Source: Brachynemurus nebulosus (Eukaryota; Arthropoda; Insecta; Neuroptera; Myrmeleontidae). From it: a stretch of 64,000 nucleotides of DNA. The position numbers were made by a program, and so were the translations under genes. Within the stretch, counting starts at the first letter, position 1; each line of letters opens with the position of its first letter. Positions 23,401 through 34,399 of this stretch are shown here, in pieces. Under the pieces are notes generated by a model, which was given only the letters and a program-made list of their open reading frames with translations, was not told where the DNA came from and ran no database searches. Location of the stretch: positions 89,441,076-89,505,075 of the forward strand of contig JAPWDM010000001.1 of NCBI GenBank assembly GCA_035578155.1, read 5' to 3'.

Positions 23401-24102
23401 ACTGTGTATACTGCGGAGTTATTTGCGATTTTGCAAGCCCTGCGATTCTGTCGAACATCCGAAGACAGCGCATTCCTCATTTGTTCCGACTCGTTGAGCG
23501 CGTTGCAAGCGATCTGCCACTCTCATACCATCGATCCACTGGTGCAAAACATCCGAACGTGTCTCTACATGCTCCGCCAAAAGTCTATCACCTTCTTTTG
23601 GATTCCCGGACATGTGGGGATACCTGGCAATGAACTCGCCGACCAGGCAGCACGTCATGCAGCCGAAGTCGGTGAGCCACAGGACATTGCCATTCGCCCA
23701 GAGGATCTGAGAGTGTGCATTAGATCCGCGATCGATCAGAAATGGCAACGTGAGTGGAACAACCTCACGGCTAAGCTCAAACAGGTGAAACCTGAGGTCC
23801 GAAGAACTCCGGCACCTGTAAATCTGAGCCGGCGAGAGAGTGTGGCCCTGACGCGTTTACGCTTGGGCCACACGGCGTTAACACATCGTCATCTTCTCGC
23901 CGGTGAGGATCAGCCAAGGTGCGCCGCCTGCGGGACGGCGCTGACCGTGAGGCATATAGTTGAGGAATGTGTAGCCTTTGAGCCATTGCGCCAGAGGTTG
24001 CAGCTCCCAGGTAGTGTAGCCGAAGCTTTAGCTTATGATGCAGTCTCTGAAAGAAAGATGCTTGGATTTCTCAGAAATTCGAACCTTCTTCAGAGACTGT
24101 AG
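20440..24102 (+). CDS. ORF2 of U4: AP endonuclease, reverse transcriptase, RNase H
   Basis: Complete 1220-residue enzyme from MAIVQWNCNG with every catalytic motif: CLQETHL, GDFNAHSP, SDH, SYRPISL, FDLEKAYD, GVPQGS, YVDD, YTDGSK, AELFAI, CSDSLSAL, ELADQAA and the C-terminal CCHC. An unusual stretch near residues 45-50 (EQFSVKNYHIRRHNV) replaces the EQFNIKYHQVRRHDV of U2 and U3. Most other differences from the sister copies are silent or conservative, which suggests past selection on the protein. Confidence 0.96.
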   Translation: MAIVQWNCNGVKHHYCELQMLLAEHTPMCVCLQETHLRPAEQFSVKNYHIRRHNVQPDIRARGGVAIIIKDGVPFRDHPLNTPLQAIAVQFLKPPQFTVCSVYLPDFDWNVESLTELTLQLPRPFLLLGDFNAHSPMWGCSTRDARGRLIERFLDESETVLLNTGQGTFINARTGELSAIDLSLGSPVMAHRYEWTLASDSYGSDHIPIILNSTTPMTPQSSSPRWRLRQADWDRYVDSFRTPELTGDVEDDVEQMSSSVIEAAYQSIPKSSSIPPKRHVPWWNEVVSVAVAEKKRAYNELRRRPTQENVIAYKRAQARCKRTIKEQKRLSWEQYVSAINTSTTTSEVWRRVRAITGKSSRSPMPSLLIVDGRNITDCAEIANCLAKHFERVSGSQNYDPDFLRIKIEHEQNDLDFFSDESLQYNQPFSMQELLEALRGSGDTSPGPDEIPYAMIRNLPYPGKCRLLDLYNEIFRQGVYPPQWREATIIPLLKEGKDSSQLSSYRPISLTCCFSKVLEKMVNNRLVWWLESHSLIPKHQCGFRRYHSTTDHLVRLENAIQDAFLQRKHLVAVFFDLEKAYDMTWRYGILKKLHDWGLRGNLPQFVKSFLTDRSFRVRVGDTESEAHSQENGVPQGSTISVTLFSIAVSHIAASAPIRRCLYVDDLTIFYAADSIEDIQQRLQQGINEVVTSAEALGFRFSPQKTSVVHFCRKRNAHPDPVLTLKGSNLQCVDSVRFLGLIFDKQLTWRPHLQALAASCRRTINMLKCLAGASWGAGRESLLRLYQSLVLTRIDYGSIAYSSARASALLLLDPVHHAGIRLATGAFRTSPSMSLCVESGLPPLRLRRERLLLNYAAGVYATPTHINYPTLFRYRLQGLYGRRPTISRPVAVRTQELLESLHLQFAKVLPKRPMEVPPWLIPNVRCRFDLTGLNKEETSSFEYRSRFYEIISELDSLCIYTDGSKTATGVGSAIVIRDDPHAWSLPPQATVYTAELFAILQALRFCRTSEDSAFLICSDSLSALQAICHSHTIDPLVQNIRTCLYMLRQKSITFFWIPGHVGIPGNELADQAARHAAEVGEPQDIAIRPEDLRVCIRSAIDQKWQREWNNLTAKLKQVKPEVRRTPAPVNLSRRESVALTRLRLGHTALTHRHLLAGEDQPRCAACGTALTVRHIVEECVAFEPLRQRLQLPGSVAEALAYDAVSERKMLGFLRNSNLLQRL

Positions 24103-24916
24103 GGGCTTTACATCTCAGATTTTACAAGTCGTCTCGTTTTGTCTCCCCCGATATTTTAAACTTTATTTTTAGCTTTGTTTTAATTTAATTTTGTGTTCAA
24201 AATGCTTTGTGTGCGTCTTATTTATTTATTTATTTATTGCCTATACCCTGCTCCAGCTGGTCTGGCAGGGTACTTTTAGTATTGTTGTTATGCCACTAAG
24301 GGCCTTTTACACCCTTAGTAGTACTTCGTTATTTATACCTTGTTATTTGTTTTCGTTATTGTTTTTTATCGATGTACCACCGAAGGCCTTTTACACCCGA
24401 GGTGGTACATCATTTGTTTTTACTTTCTGTGATATTTTGTTATGCCGCTGTAGGCCTGTTGTTATGGCTCTACAGCGGTATTGTTTTAACCCCTTATTGC
24501 GTCACTGGTGGGCCTTTGGCTCCCCAGCGATGCAATAAGTTTTTCTGTGATACTTACCTGTGATATTTTCTCTAGTCGTTTTCTGTGTATTGTCTAGTCA
24601 GTTTTCTCCACTCCGGGGCCCTTTACACCTCGGAGTTTCATCGTTGGTTTTCAGACCTTGGTGGCCGGACGCTCTGGCTAGTACTTAGCGTGCCGCCACC
24701 GAGGACTGTCCACTCTTTGTGAAGCCCTGGGATGGCAGGGTCCATCGTTGAATTTTATTATGTGTATGTTTGTCCTTTGTCTATTGCATTTATGTGTTCC
24801 TGTCTTTATGTGTTGTTTTTATTTATATCGTGTTTGGCGGCGCATGCCCTTAGTTGGCGATGCCGCCGGACGCTGTTGACCGCGCCATCCACCGGCAGCA
24901 GTGTCCCAATTTTAAT
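24103..24916 (+). other. 3' UTR of U4 with covarying hairpins
   Basis: Same hairpin order. The stem at 24656-24704 reads GGTGGC/GCCACC where U1 has GGTGAC/GTCACC. The pre-tail hairpin reads GGACGCTGTTG (24868-24878)/CAGCAGTGTCC (24896-24906) where U1 has GGGTGCTGCTG/CAGCAGTACCC. Pairing is kept through double changes. Confidence 0.85.
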
Positions 24917-25062
<146 letters not shown>

Positions 25063-25081
25063 CAAATGGACGCCTACGGAC

Positions 25082-26725
25082 TTGACAAACATCGAGATCA
25101 AGACCCGCGTCCTTATGACCAAATACAGAATTCATCATCCCAAAGCAGCGATAGAACGATTGACGCTGCCAAGAGCCGAAGGGGGTCGAGGTCTTATAGA
25201 CATAAGGAACACGCATAATAAACAGGTTCATAACTTGCGAGAATACTTTTACACCAAAACACACACATCACACTTACACAATGTAATAATCCAAGCCGAC
25301 AAGGCATACACACCATTAAACCTCTCACACACAGAAATGCCAGATAGTTTTTGCCGTTTGGTCACGAAGAAGGACAAAATTCAGCAATGGATTCGGAAGC
25401 CTTTACATGGGAGACATCCACATGATCTTAATCAGAGTAACGTCGACAAAGCAGCGTCGCACGCCTGGTTGAGTCAAGGAAGTCTTTTCCCGGAGACTGA
25501 AGGATTCATGCTAGCTATACAAGATCAAGTAATTCATACAAAGAATTACTCAAAATACATACTTCGTGACTCGTCAATAACATCTGACTCATGCCGGAGA
25601 TGCCATTCCAAACCTGAAACGATCCAACACATCACAGCTGCCTGTACTCAGCTCGCTCAGTCCGAATACAAACACCGTCACGACCAGGTTGGCAAAATCA
25701 TATACCAGAAACTAGCGGTTAAGCACCACCTTATAACCGATAAAACACCTTACTACAAGCTCACACCAAAAGTAGTAGCGGAGAATGACTCCTGTAGACT
25801 TTACTGGGATCGGTCGATTATTACAGATAAGACCATAAATCATAATAGACCAGATATCACCTTCGTAATGAAAAACACTAAGACAACCTATCTGATCGAT
25901 ATTGCGGTTCCAAATACACACAACTTACAAAAAACACACGCAGTTAAATTGGATAAATACACTGACCTCGCAGCCGAAATAAAACAACAATGGCGAATGG
26001 AACATGTCCACATCGTTCCAATAGTGCTCAGTGCCACCGGGGTCATTCCACACACACTACATAATAGTTTGAGCCTCTTGGGTCTCCCAAAATACACATA
26101 TGTCACTATGCAAAAGGCAGTGATCATAAACACGTGTCGTATAGTACGGAAGTTCCTCAGTAATACGAATCCGACTGCGATATGTGAAAGCACAAGACCT
26201 GCTTCTACTCCATCTGAGCCATCTACAGTGAGCGAACAATACACTGACACTCATCCTACTGACACACAACACACATACATAAACACACAATACACTAACA
26301 CTGAAAGACAAACACTTAACACACATACAGATCCAGATTCGTCTGATGGAGAGGGGGGATCGAACAACTGCCGCACTGTCACTGTTACCACTCTGGTGCA
26401 CAATCCTCCTCAATTCAATAACACACAAGGTTCGTCAACCTCTGTACCACCTAAACGCGCAGTTCCAGGAACACCCGATCTTAATGAGCAATTTGATGAA
26501 CCAGAAAACATCTACACCAAGAAACGTAAAATAGAAAGACATATCCACACACATACACAAACACACACACAAACACAAACAGTCCTTTCCCTTCCCTCTG
26601 TCCCTACTCCTACCTACCATTTGAGGACACGAAAACGAACTAGGCTTTCACAGCCCTCTGTCATTGAGCCAACATCTACGCTCCCACAAAAGTCTCGCCG
26701 TACGACCCAGTGTACACCAAAATAG
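25082..26725 (+). CDS. C-terminal fragment of R4/Dong-type protein (zinc finger plus restriction-like endonuclease)
   Basis: Open frame of 547 residues corresponding to the end of a single-ORF LINE protein; the reverse transcriptase is missing. After a connector (HHPKAAIERLTLPRAEGG) there is a CX2CX7HX4C finger, CRRCHSKPETIQHITAAC, at about residues 178-195. The PD-(D/E)XK-type endonuclease core follows: RPDI at about 259, then LIDIAVP at about 274. In this family that nuclease cuts the target. The last ~190 residues are Thr/His/Asn-rich low complexity and unlike the family core. The first ATG is internal; homology extends a few codons upstream. It is open but incomplete, so it is not expected to be an autonomous gene. 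Confidence 0.82.
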   Translation: MTNIEIKTRVLMTKYRIHHPKAAIERLTLPRAEGGRGLIDIRNTHNKQVHNLREYFYTKTHTSHLHNVIIQADKAYTPLNLSHTEMPDSFCRLVTKKDKIQQWIRKPLHGRHPHDLNQSNVDKAASHAWLSQGSLFPETEGFMLAIQDQVIHTKNYSKYILRDSSITSDSCRRCHSKPETIQHITAACTQLAQSEYKHRHDQVGKIIYQKLAVKHHLITDKTPYYKLTPKVVAENDSCRLYWDRSIITDKTINHNRPDITFVMKNTKTTYLIDIAVPNTHNLQKTHAVKLDKYTDLAAEIKQQWRMEHVHIVPIVLSATGVIPHTLHNSLSLLGLPKYTYVTMQKAVIINTCRIVRKFLSNTNPTAICESTRPASTPSEPSTVSEQYTDTHPTDTQHTYINTQYTNTERQTLNTHTDPDSSDGEGGSNNCRTVTVTTLVHNPPQFNNTQGSSTSVPPKRAVPGTPDLNEQFDEPENIYTKKRKIERHIHTHTQTHTQTQTVLSLPSVPTPTYHLRTRKRTRLSQPSVIEPTSTLPQKSRRTTQCTPK

Positions 26726-26933
26726 ACGAATAACACCTCGTTTCAAGTAGCAATAACAACAATATAGGGAGTGATGTGACAAACCCCTCCGTGAATGTAC
26801 TACGGTACTTTTACGGATTGGTTTGGCACATTACCCTTCCACAGAGCCTAATACCTTGCATAATGCCGGTATAGGTGAATGTTACCCAGTACTGTCCTAC
26901 TGAGTAGTGAGCGCCAGGTTGGCGTAAAAGTCT
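26726..26933 (+). other. 3' UTR of truncated R4/Dong element
   Basis: Non-coding sequence ending in GCGCCAGGTTGGCGTAAAAG before the TAA repeats. The short GCGCCA/TGGCG stem near the end could help the reverse transcriptase recognise the RNA. Confidence 0.6.
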
Positions 26934-26952
26934 ATAATAATAATAATAATAA
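26934..26952 (+). repeat. (TAA)n junction between two R4/Dong-like elements
   Basis: About six TAA repeats separate the 3' end of the first R4-like element from the 5' end of the second. Confidence 0.9.
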
Positions 26953-29900
26953 ACCCTCAGGGGCTTGTTGTAACACCTGGTTGCTTAGGTGGTCGGTTGC
27001 TACAACAACACGGGAAGTAGCGCTCCCGGGGTTCCCGACCTAAGACCAGGTACTTTCTGGTACCTGGTGCGTGGAGTCAACCAGCGCTAAATGGTGGTCT
27101 CTGTTAACGGGCTAACTACCCCTAACAGGTTTTCTACTAGTTTCAGACGGTAAAAGAACTAGGAAGGCTGGTCGTGCTGCGGGTCTCTCGGGTGGGCCCG
27201 CTAATAAAGGCGGAACCAGTCAAAATTCATCTCCTCGTCTCGTGCGCCTGGAGTGGACGGACAGCTTGAGGAGAGATTTGCTCACGTGCCGCGTACAAAG
27301 TGAGTCTAATAAGAGAGGGTACATGGCAAGGATGCACGCCATATGGTGCCAGATGCATCCCGAACACTTAAACTTAACGCCACAAAATCTGCGTGACCAT
27401 GTAGCCCGATTTATAAAATTAAACATACCTACCGGACATGACGATAATCGAGAAGCTCGCAAAGAAGCTAGGGTTGCTGAAACTGCAGTGGTGGAAGTTG
27501 AACAGGATTCTGCGGTCAACGGTGAGAGCTCGACCAATAACATCATAGAGCGGGATCAACCGGTAACTTTCGGTGGCAGCGTAGTTACTGAGGCACAGAC
27601 GGACATGTTAAATCAAGCCAACACAGATACTGTGCTAGAGTCTAACACCAGAACAAGTTCAACTCCCACACAGAATGATGTCGATCTAAATAAATTTCTT
27701 TCTGTCTCAGACAATTTAAGAAAACAATTTCGCGATCTTCTCGATACCGATTTAAACTTTGACAAACGACCACGTCCCAAATACAGACCGACGTATGTAA
27801 AGGGCGAACAACTGACCCTACTAAACGAAATTTTGGACGATCATCTGTCCCCATCCAGTGATCTCACCGACGTCGACAACGCAGTATATGCAGCGATACG
27901 TGTCCTGACCCCATGTTCTAAGCAGGAAAAGACTGCAGAGGAGAAGGCACGTATTCGTCTTAAACAAATTGACACCAAGGTGAGGGCACTACGACAGCTG
28001 GTATCGCGTATCCAATCTGTGATAGAATATATCCAGACCAACAGGCGTTTTACGCGAAAGGTACGGGCTTTTGCCAGAGAACTAAGGTACCGCTATCACA
28101 CGATAAATTTGGGCAATCTGTTGACCATCAAACAGACACATTTGGATAAGATACGCGCATTGGCCCTGGCCAAGAAGAAAGTAGCCCGGCGTGAACGGTG
28201 TATTCGGGAAAATAAGATCTTTAACTCGAAACCTTCACGGCTGTTCGCATCTAAACGGCCTGTCGTGGAGCAACCACCGACGGTCGACGCAATAGAGGAT
28301 TATTGGCGGGGGATATATGAGACGACTAGAGAGACTGACTTGGACTATATTCCCATGAGCCAGGTTAGATGGTACTGCAAACAACAGCTTGGCAAAGTGC
28401 CATCTCATACCATTATAATATCTGTTGATAAAGAGGAAGTCGAACTTGCTTTCAAAGGCAAGAAGAACTATTTGGCTCCGGGCATTGATGGAATAACGAA
28501 TTTTTGGTGGAAGAAGCTCACTAGTACCCACCGCCACCTTGCCCGTATATTTTCAAATTGGTTATTTAACTGTGAGCCAATACCATCGTGGCTCGTGGAG
28601 GGAAGAACGGTCCTAATACCGAAAAAAGGAGACCTATCACAACCACAGAACTACAGACCGATAACGTGCCGGAACACTGTGTATGAAGCGTTCACTTCCA
28701 TTCTATACGAACGCATCTTGAAGGCGATTGAACCAGTGTGGAGTTCGATCTATGAACAACGAGGTCCAAAAAGAGGAATGTCGGGTTGCAAAGACAACTT
28801 GCTGGTCGACAGATGTATCTCTCAGGACGCTAGACAGCACAAACGCAACCTGAGCACGGCCTGGGTGGACTATCGAAAAGCATTTGACACAACGTCACAT
28901 GAGCTCATTATCTATTTGCTCCATTGTCTGCGAGTCCATCCCGACATTATTAAATGTATTGAACACTTGTTACCGCTCTGGAAACCAAGGTTCACAATAA
29001 CATCCGGTGAACGCGTTGGGTCAACGGAGTTGGTGACATACAAACGAGGCGTATACCAAGGAGACAGCCTCAGCCCACTTTTGTTTTTCATCTCGTTGTT
29101 GCCCCTGTCAATCAGCCTGAGGGAGGAACCCGGCTACTTGTGTGGCCCGGTAGGAAATCGCAGCATAAAGTCACACATTTATTCTATATGGATGACTTAA
29201 AACTGTATGCTTCGTCAGAGAGTGATCTCAACTGCGCTCTAAAATTAACACACGAATACACGCACGCGATCGGTATGGAGTTCGGACTGGACAAATGCGC
29301 GGTGGTGCACTGTAAGCATGGTGTAGTTCCGAATTTTGATTCACACGCCCAATTAGTGGATGGAAGCATCATAGAACATCTTGATGAAGGAGCGACCTAT
29401 ACGTACCTTGGTGTTGGCGAAAGTCACATCCAGGACGTGAAGAACATGAAGGCCGCCTTAGGTAGTAGATATAAGCGCCTTCTCCGACAAATTTGAAGTT
29501 CTGAATTGTCGGCGAAGAATAAGACCAGCGCTACAAATATGTTAGCCATACCCATCCTTTTATATACTTTTGGCTCAATTAAGTGGAATGTGAATGAATT
29601 GGAGGAACTAGACCGAGACACGCGAAAAATAATGAATATCAACCGTAATTTGCACCCACGCGCATCGACACAACGACTTTACCTCCCACGAGACCAGGGG
29701 GGAGGGGGCTCCTGTCAGTCGAACGTTTACATGATCGTATAGTCTTAGGTACAGCTTGTCGTGTACTTAACAATTCAGACCCGCTATTGCAACTCGTAAG
29801 GGATCACGAGCTTGCTTGCGTAGGCGCATTTTTATTCACAGCAGCGCAACGTGCCGCCGATATCTTGGGCTTAGCCTTCGATCCGCGTAATTGCGACGGT

Positions 29901-30168
29901 GATGATAACATTCTTTCACTATCACAGTCGCGCCAAAAGTCGGCAATCAAGAGAGCCCAGCAACAACATCTGCTCAATAAACATCGCGACAAAGTTCACC
30001 AGGGTATGTTCTACCGTCACCTTGACAACCTTGGCCTTTCGAGCGAACTCACTTGGGCTTTCTTGAGAGCTAATGGACTTAAATCGGAAACGGAGGGCTT
30101 TATCACTGCAGCTCAAGATGGAGTGTGGAACACCTTAACACACCAAAAATATGTGATGGGTAATAAAG
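26953..30168 (+). mobile_element. Second R4/Dong-clade LINE, decayed, interrupted by a foldback MITE
   Basis: Begins just after the TAA repeats. The leader is GC-rich and structured: TTGTTGTA (about 26967-26974) pairs with TACAACAA (27000-27007). The protein region then runs to about 30168, where a foldback MITE interrupts it. No 3' end was found beyond the MITE. It is a different family from the preceding fragment. Confidence 0.8.
27242..30168 (+). pseudogene. R4/Dong-type reverse transcriptase polyprotein, inactivated
   Basis: Single-ORF LINE protein. The frame is open from about 27116 with no ATG at the start, so the true initiation is unclear. RT motifs: GIDGIT, IPKKGD..NYRPIT, WVDYRKAFD, YQGDSLSPLLF. 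A one-base loss near 29165 puts the catalytic YMDD (YMDDLKLYA) in another frame. An in-frame TGA lies at 29494-29496, and a second shift occurs in the G-run near 29705. Connector homology then continues (HDRIVLGTACR, GMFYRHLDNLGL, ETEGFITAAQD). The C-terminal finger and endonuclease are lost beyond the MITE at about 30169. Confidence 0.85.
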
Positions 30169-30392
<224 letters not shown>

Positions 30393-30751
30393 AAACCAAT
30401 AAAAATGGTAACTCTAAAAATCTCATCTTGTATATTTCTAAAACATTTTTTGTAATAAATATTTCGTCCAGTACATATCATTGTTTATTTTTGGTACTTG
30501 TAATCAGACTGAGATAAAGATACGATCGTTTTGAAATCGAAAATTATGGGTTATTTTAGAAATAAAATGTAATCGTCAAGAAAAATATTTTATCTATACT
30601 TTCATTTATATATTACTACATTAAATCCATAAAAACAAGTGATTGTACGGAATACTGTTTGTGTAAGTACAACTTGCACTTGACTTGTTTATTTTTTACC
30701 TAAGAATATACATATAATTATGCATGCACTATAGCATATTTAATACAAATA
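30393..30751. other. AT-rich spacer, nothing recognised
   Basis: No ORF, repeat pair or RNA gene was recognised here. It separates the MITE from the pogo-like element. Confidence 0.6.
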
Positions 30752-31703
30752 GGGTGAATGCGGGAGAGATGCCGCACCTTTTGAAAATACTTGATAATTC
30801 TTAAAGTATACATTTAATTGATTTGAAATTTGGTACACAATAAATGTAAACATTGTTCTTTAAAATTATTTATAAATAATTTTAAATTTTGAGTCATGAA
30901 GGGATTCATAATTAACATTTTTGTAGAGCCTGCAAAGCGACGTCTCTCCTACACCTATGGGTGAGATGCCGTATCAAAGAAGGAGAGACGGCGCATAGTT
31001 CATATTAAAAATTTTGCATATTACACACATCTCCATACATGATGCATGCCATATGTAACCATTTTTGGCACTTTATACATCTTAACCAGTCAACTTTTTT
31101 TTGTTTCTGAGTACTTTTCAAAACATTCAATACACAGGCCATCATCATTATTATCATTATCTTCACTAATATGATGGCTCTTCCTGATCCATTAATGGAT
31201 CTTTTATATTTACGTGGCATAATTTACAGTCTAAAAAAAAATTGCATAATTAAGGTGTATAAGTCAATGTTTTTAACATGTAATATAATGCGGCATATAT
31301 ACCAACTTTAAATGCGGCATCTCTCCTTTTTGCTGGGATAGATGCCGCATGTTGCTATAGCAAGCATAGTGCGGAATTCTAACCTAAAATTTTATACAGT
31401 ACTTTTAAAATATACCTAAATTAATAACAAAAGTCATTTTCATTAAAACAATGAAATATACATTCTTAAATTCTAATGAATTAAATGCTTGATAAAATAT
31501 TATGTTAAAAAACTTACTTTTCAATAATAAAAAGTTGGATAATTATTAACCTGATGGACTAATTATAAATGTAACCACATACAACTTAAATAAATAACTT
31601 ATTTTAAACATATAATCCATTAATAGCGCTATCTATCAATCAACGGACGAACTATGGCTACTGTGGCATCTCTCCCGACGCGGCATCTCTCCCGCATTTA
31701 CCC
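30752..31703. mobile_element. pogo/Tigger-like non-autonomous DNA transposon
   Basis: The terminal inverted repeats are GGGTGAATGCGGGAGAGATG at the left and, on the opposite strand at the right, GGGTAAATGCGGGAGAGATG. TA flanks both sides, as in the Tc1/mariner/pogo superfamily. Extra copies of the terminal motif occur inside near 30963-31000 and 31312-31353. Confidence 0.82.
31005..31220 (-). pseudogene. Fused N- and C-terminal remnants of a pogo-like transposase
   Basis: A short minus-strand frame begins MPRKYKRS, a start typical of pogo/Jerky-like transposases. It ends with WLRCIKCQKWLHMAC, matching the C-terminal cysteine/histidine finger of the same family. The neighbouring frame adds the missing upstream cysteines (GLCIECFEKYSETKKK), so the finger is also frameshifted in an A-run. 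The whole catalytic middle is gone: this is an internal-deletion derivative, consistent with the surrounding terminal repeats. Confidence 0.65.
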
Positions 31704-31705
31704 TA

Positions 31706-31965
31706 CACAAACGTTTATTGGAGGCAATATATTATTTTTACTACTTTACACCAACGAATACCTATTGTTATATTTTTTTCCTGTTCCACTTACTACTCAG
31801 TTGTTTTACTAAGTTACTAAGTTGTCCTACTAACTACTAACTACTAATCTACTAATCTACTTACTTAGGTGTGAACAACGTATAAATCGGAGAGCGGGTT
31901 AAACACTTCATCTTTTATATATTTCTTTATATATGTCTCTCTCACTGACTTTAATATTGGGCAAA
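31706..31965. other. Spacer with CTAACTA-type low-complexity repeats
   Basis: AT-rich, with an irregular ACTAACTACTAATCTACTAA repeat at about 31825-31865. No gene seen. Confidence 0.6.
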
Positions 31966-32776
<811 letters not shown>

Positions 32777-32930
32777 TAAGCAAGTCCATATGATTTTACA
32801 AGTGTTTCGTACTATTTCCCTGATAGTTGTAATACCAACTAGAAATTAATAGTGTAAAGAATGAAAACTGTTTCCCGTTGCTAAATATTTGCAAAAAATA
32901 AAGTTAATTAATATAAGTCTTTTATTTCAG

Positions 32931-33370
32931 CTAATGATATTCAACGAAAATGGAAAAACACCAAAGACAATTTTCGAAAAAAATTAAACTCTCAAAAAGC
33001 AATGAAATCGGGGTCAGAATATAGGAAAAGAAGAAAGTACATGTATTTTGACCAGTTATTATTTCTTCTTCCTACGGTTAAAGACCGTAAAACTACCGGT
33101 AACTGTGCCTCATCGCAGAATACAAGCTGCGAAGACGAACCTAAAGAAACAGAAGCTGATATTAACACGGAACTTCTGAGTAATGACTTGTTGGATCAAC
33201 TAGTTTTAGATCAACAACCGAAAGGCAAAAAAAACGAAAACATCCTACATATGAAGAGTCACTTTTACAAATTCTGAAAAAAAGAACCTGAGCGTAATAC
33301 ACATTTTGAATGTAGTGAACTTGAAATAATACAATTAATACATAGTCTAGTCCAGAAGAGCCATTTTAGT
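32931..33370 (+). pseudogene. MADF/Myb-like protein remnant of the PIF/Harbinger element
   Basis: A typical acceptor (TTTATTTCAG) precedes the block NDIQRKWKNTKDNFRKKLNS..KSGSEYRKRRKYMYFDQLLFL. This is the second half of a MADF domain as found in the DNA-binding partner protein of Harbinger elements. An acidic linker follows. At the A-run near 33228 the frame shifts to KRKHPTYEESLLQILKKR..SELEIIQLIHSLVQKSHFSEIL, a usual C-terminal segment. The first half of the domain was not found. The location next to the DDE remnant, on the opposite strand, fits the two-gene layout of this superfamily. Confidence 0.8.
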
Positions 33371-34377
33371 GAAATTCTCATAGAGGGCTCCAAAAATTAT
33401 GATTTTGGTGTCATTCGATTCGTATTGACCTCTAGAAACTTTTTGAAAAAGTTGAAAATGCGCTCATAAAAATTGTAATTATTATAAACAAAAGAGTGAA
33501 AAAAAGAGTGTTTTTGTCTTTTTGAAAAATCTCAAAAACTATTAAAGATTTTTGAAATTAAAAAAAAGATCTGAAAAGAGCAGGAAATTTCACAAAATAA
33601 GTCCCGACTCCCGAAACTGTATCTCCAATATTTATAATTTTAACAGAGCTCTAAAGTTATTGCTAAAACGGGGTGTTTGGCTTTCTCGCGCGCCGCGTCA
33701 ATTCAAACACGGTAAACAAAAAAATTATTTAAATATATTAAATATCAATATTAAGGAATGAAAAAATTCACGTACCTTCGGAATAAGTTGATAAACAATA
33801 ATCCGTGCAAAAAAAAATTTATATGTATTTTTCCATTAGTTATGCTATTGTTAATTAACAAAATTTTTGGAACCGAGAGTTGACATAGAAACCTCAATAA
33901 TTATTTAACTAAAAAGCTCAAATTTTTTTTGCTTCGTAGAATTGTTCTGAAGAGGTGAAAAAATAGATTCCCGTTGAAAAAATCAAAAAATTTTAATTTT
34001 CCACTTATTTATAAACAATCAATTGCATTGAAAAATGAAAAATGTTGATAAAGCATTTGTTTTTTTTTTGTTTTTAAATTTTAATTTTTTCGTTTTTTTC
34101 TCATTGAGCGCCACCTGAAAATAATTTTTTTTAAATTTTTTACTGCTATTATTTAAAAAATTGTTATAAACAAATGCATTGTTTTTGAGGGAATGTAAAA
34201 AATTTTTTTTTTTTTTGATTCGAAGGACTTCATTAACACTTGGAGACCAGACAACTTTGGTAGAAATAGGTATAAAAAATATCGAATATGAGTAACTAAA
34301 TAATATACATAATATGGCTAAATTACCAATTACGTAAGCACTGAAAAATACATGAATCATTATCGGAAAGTAAAAAT
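33371..34377. other. AT-rich region without recognisable gene
   Basis: Many A/T homopolymers and a GC-rich patch at about 33672-33712. No inverted terminal repeat or ORF could be supported. Confidence 0.6.
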
Positions 34378-34399
34378 TTACATTTTCATGACGAAAATA

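Noticed and set aside
33371..34377. Possible host exon around the GC-rich patch at about 33672-33712
   Set aside because: No frame of useful length and no splice context that could be defended.
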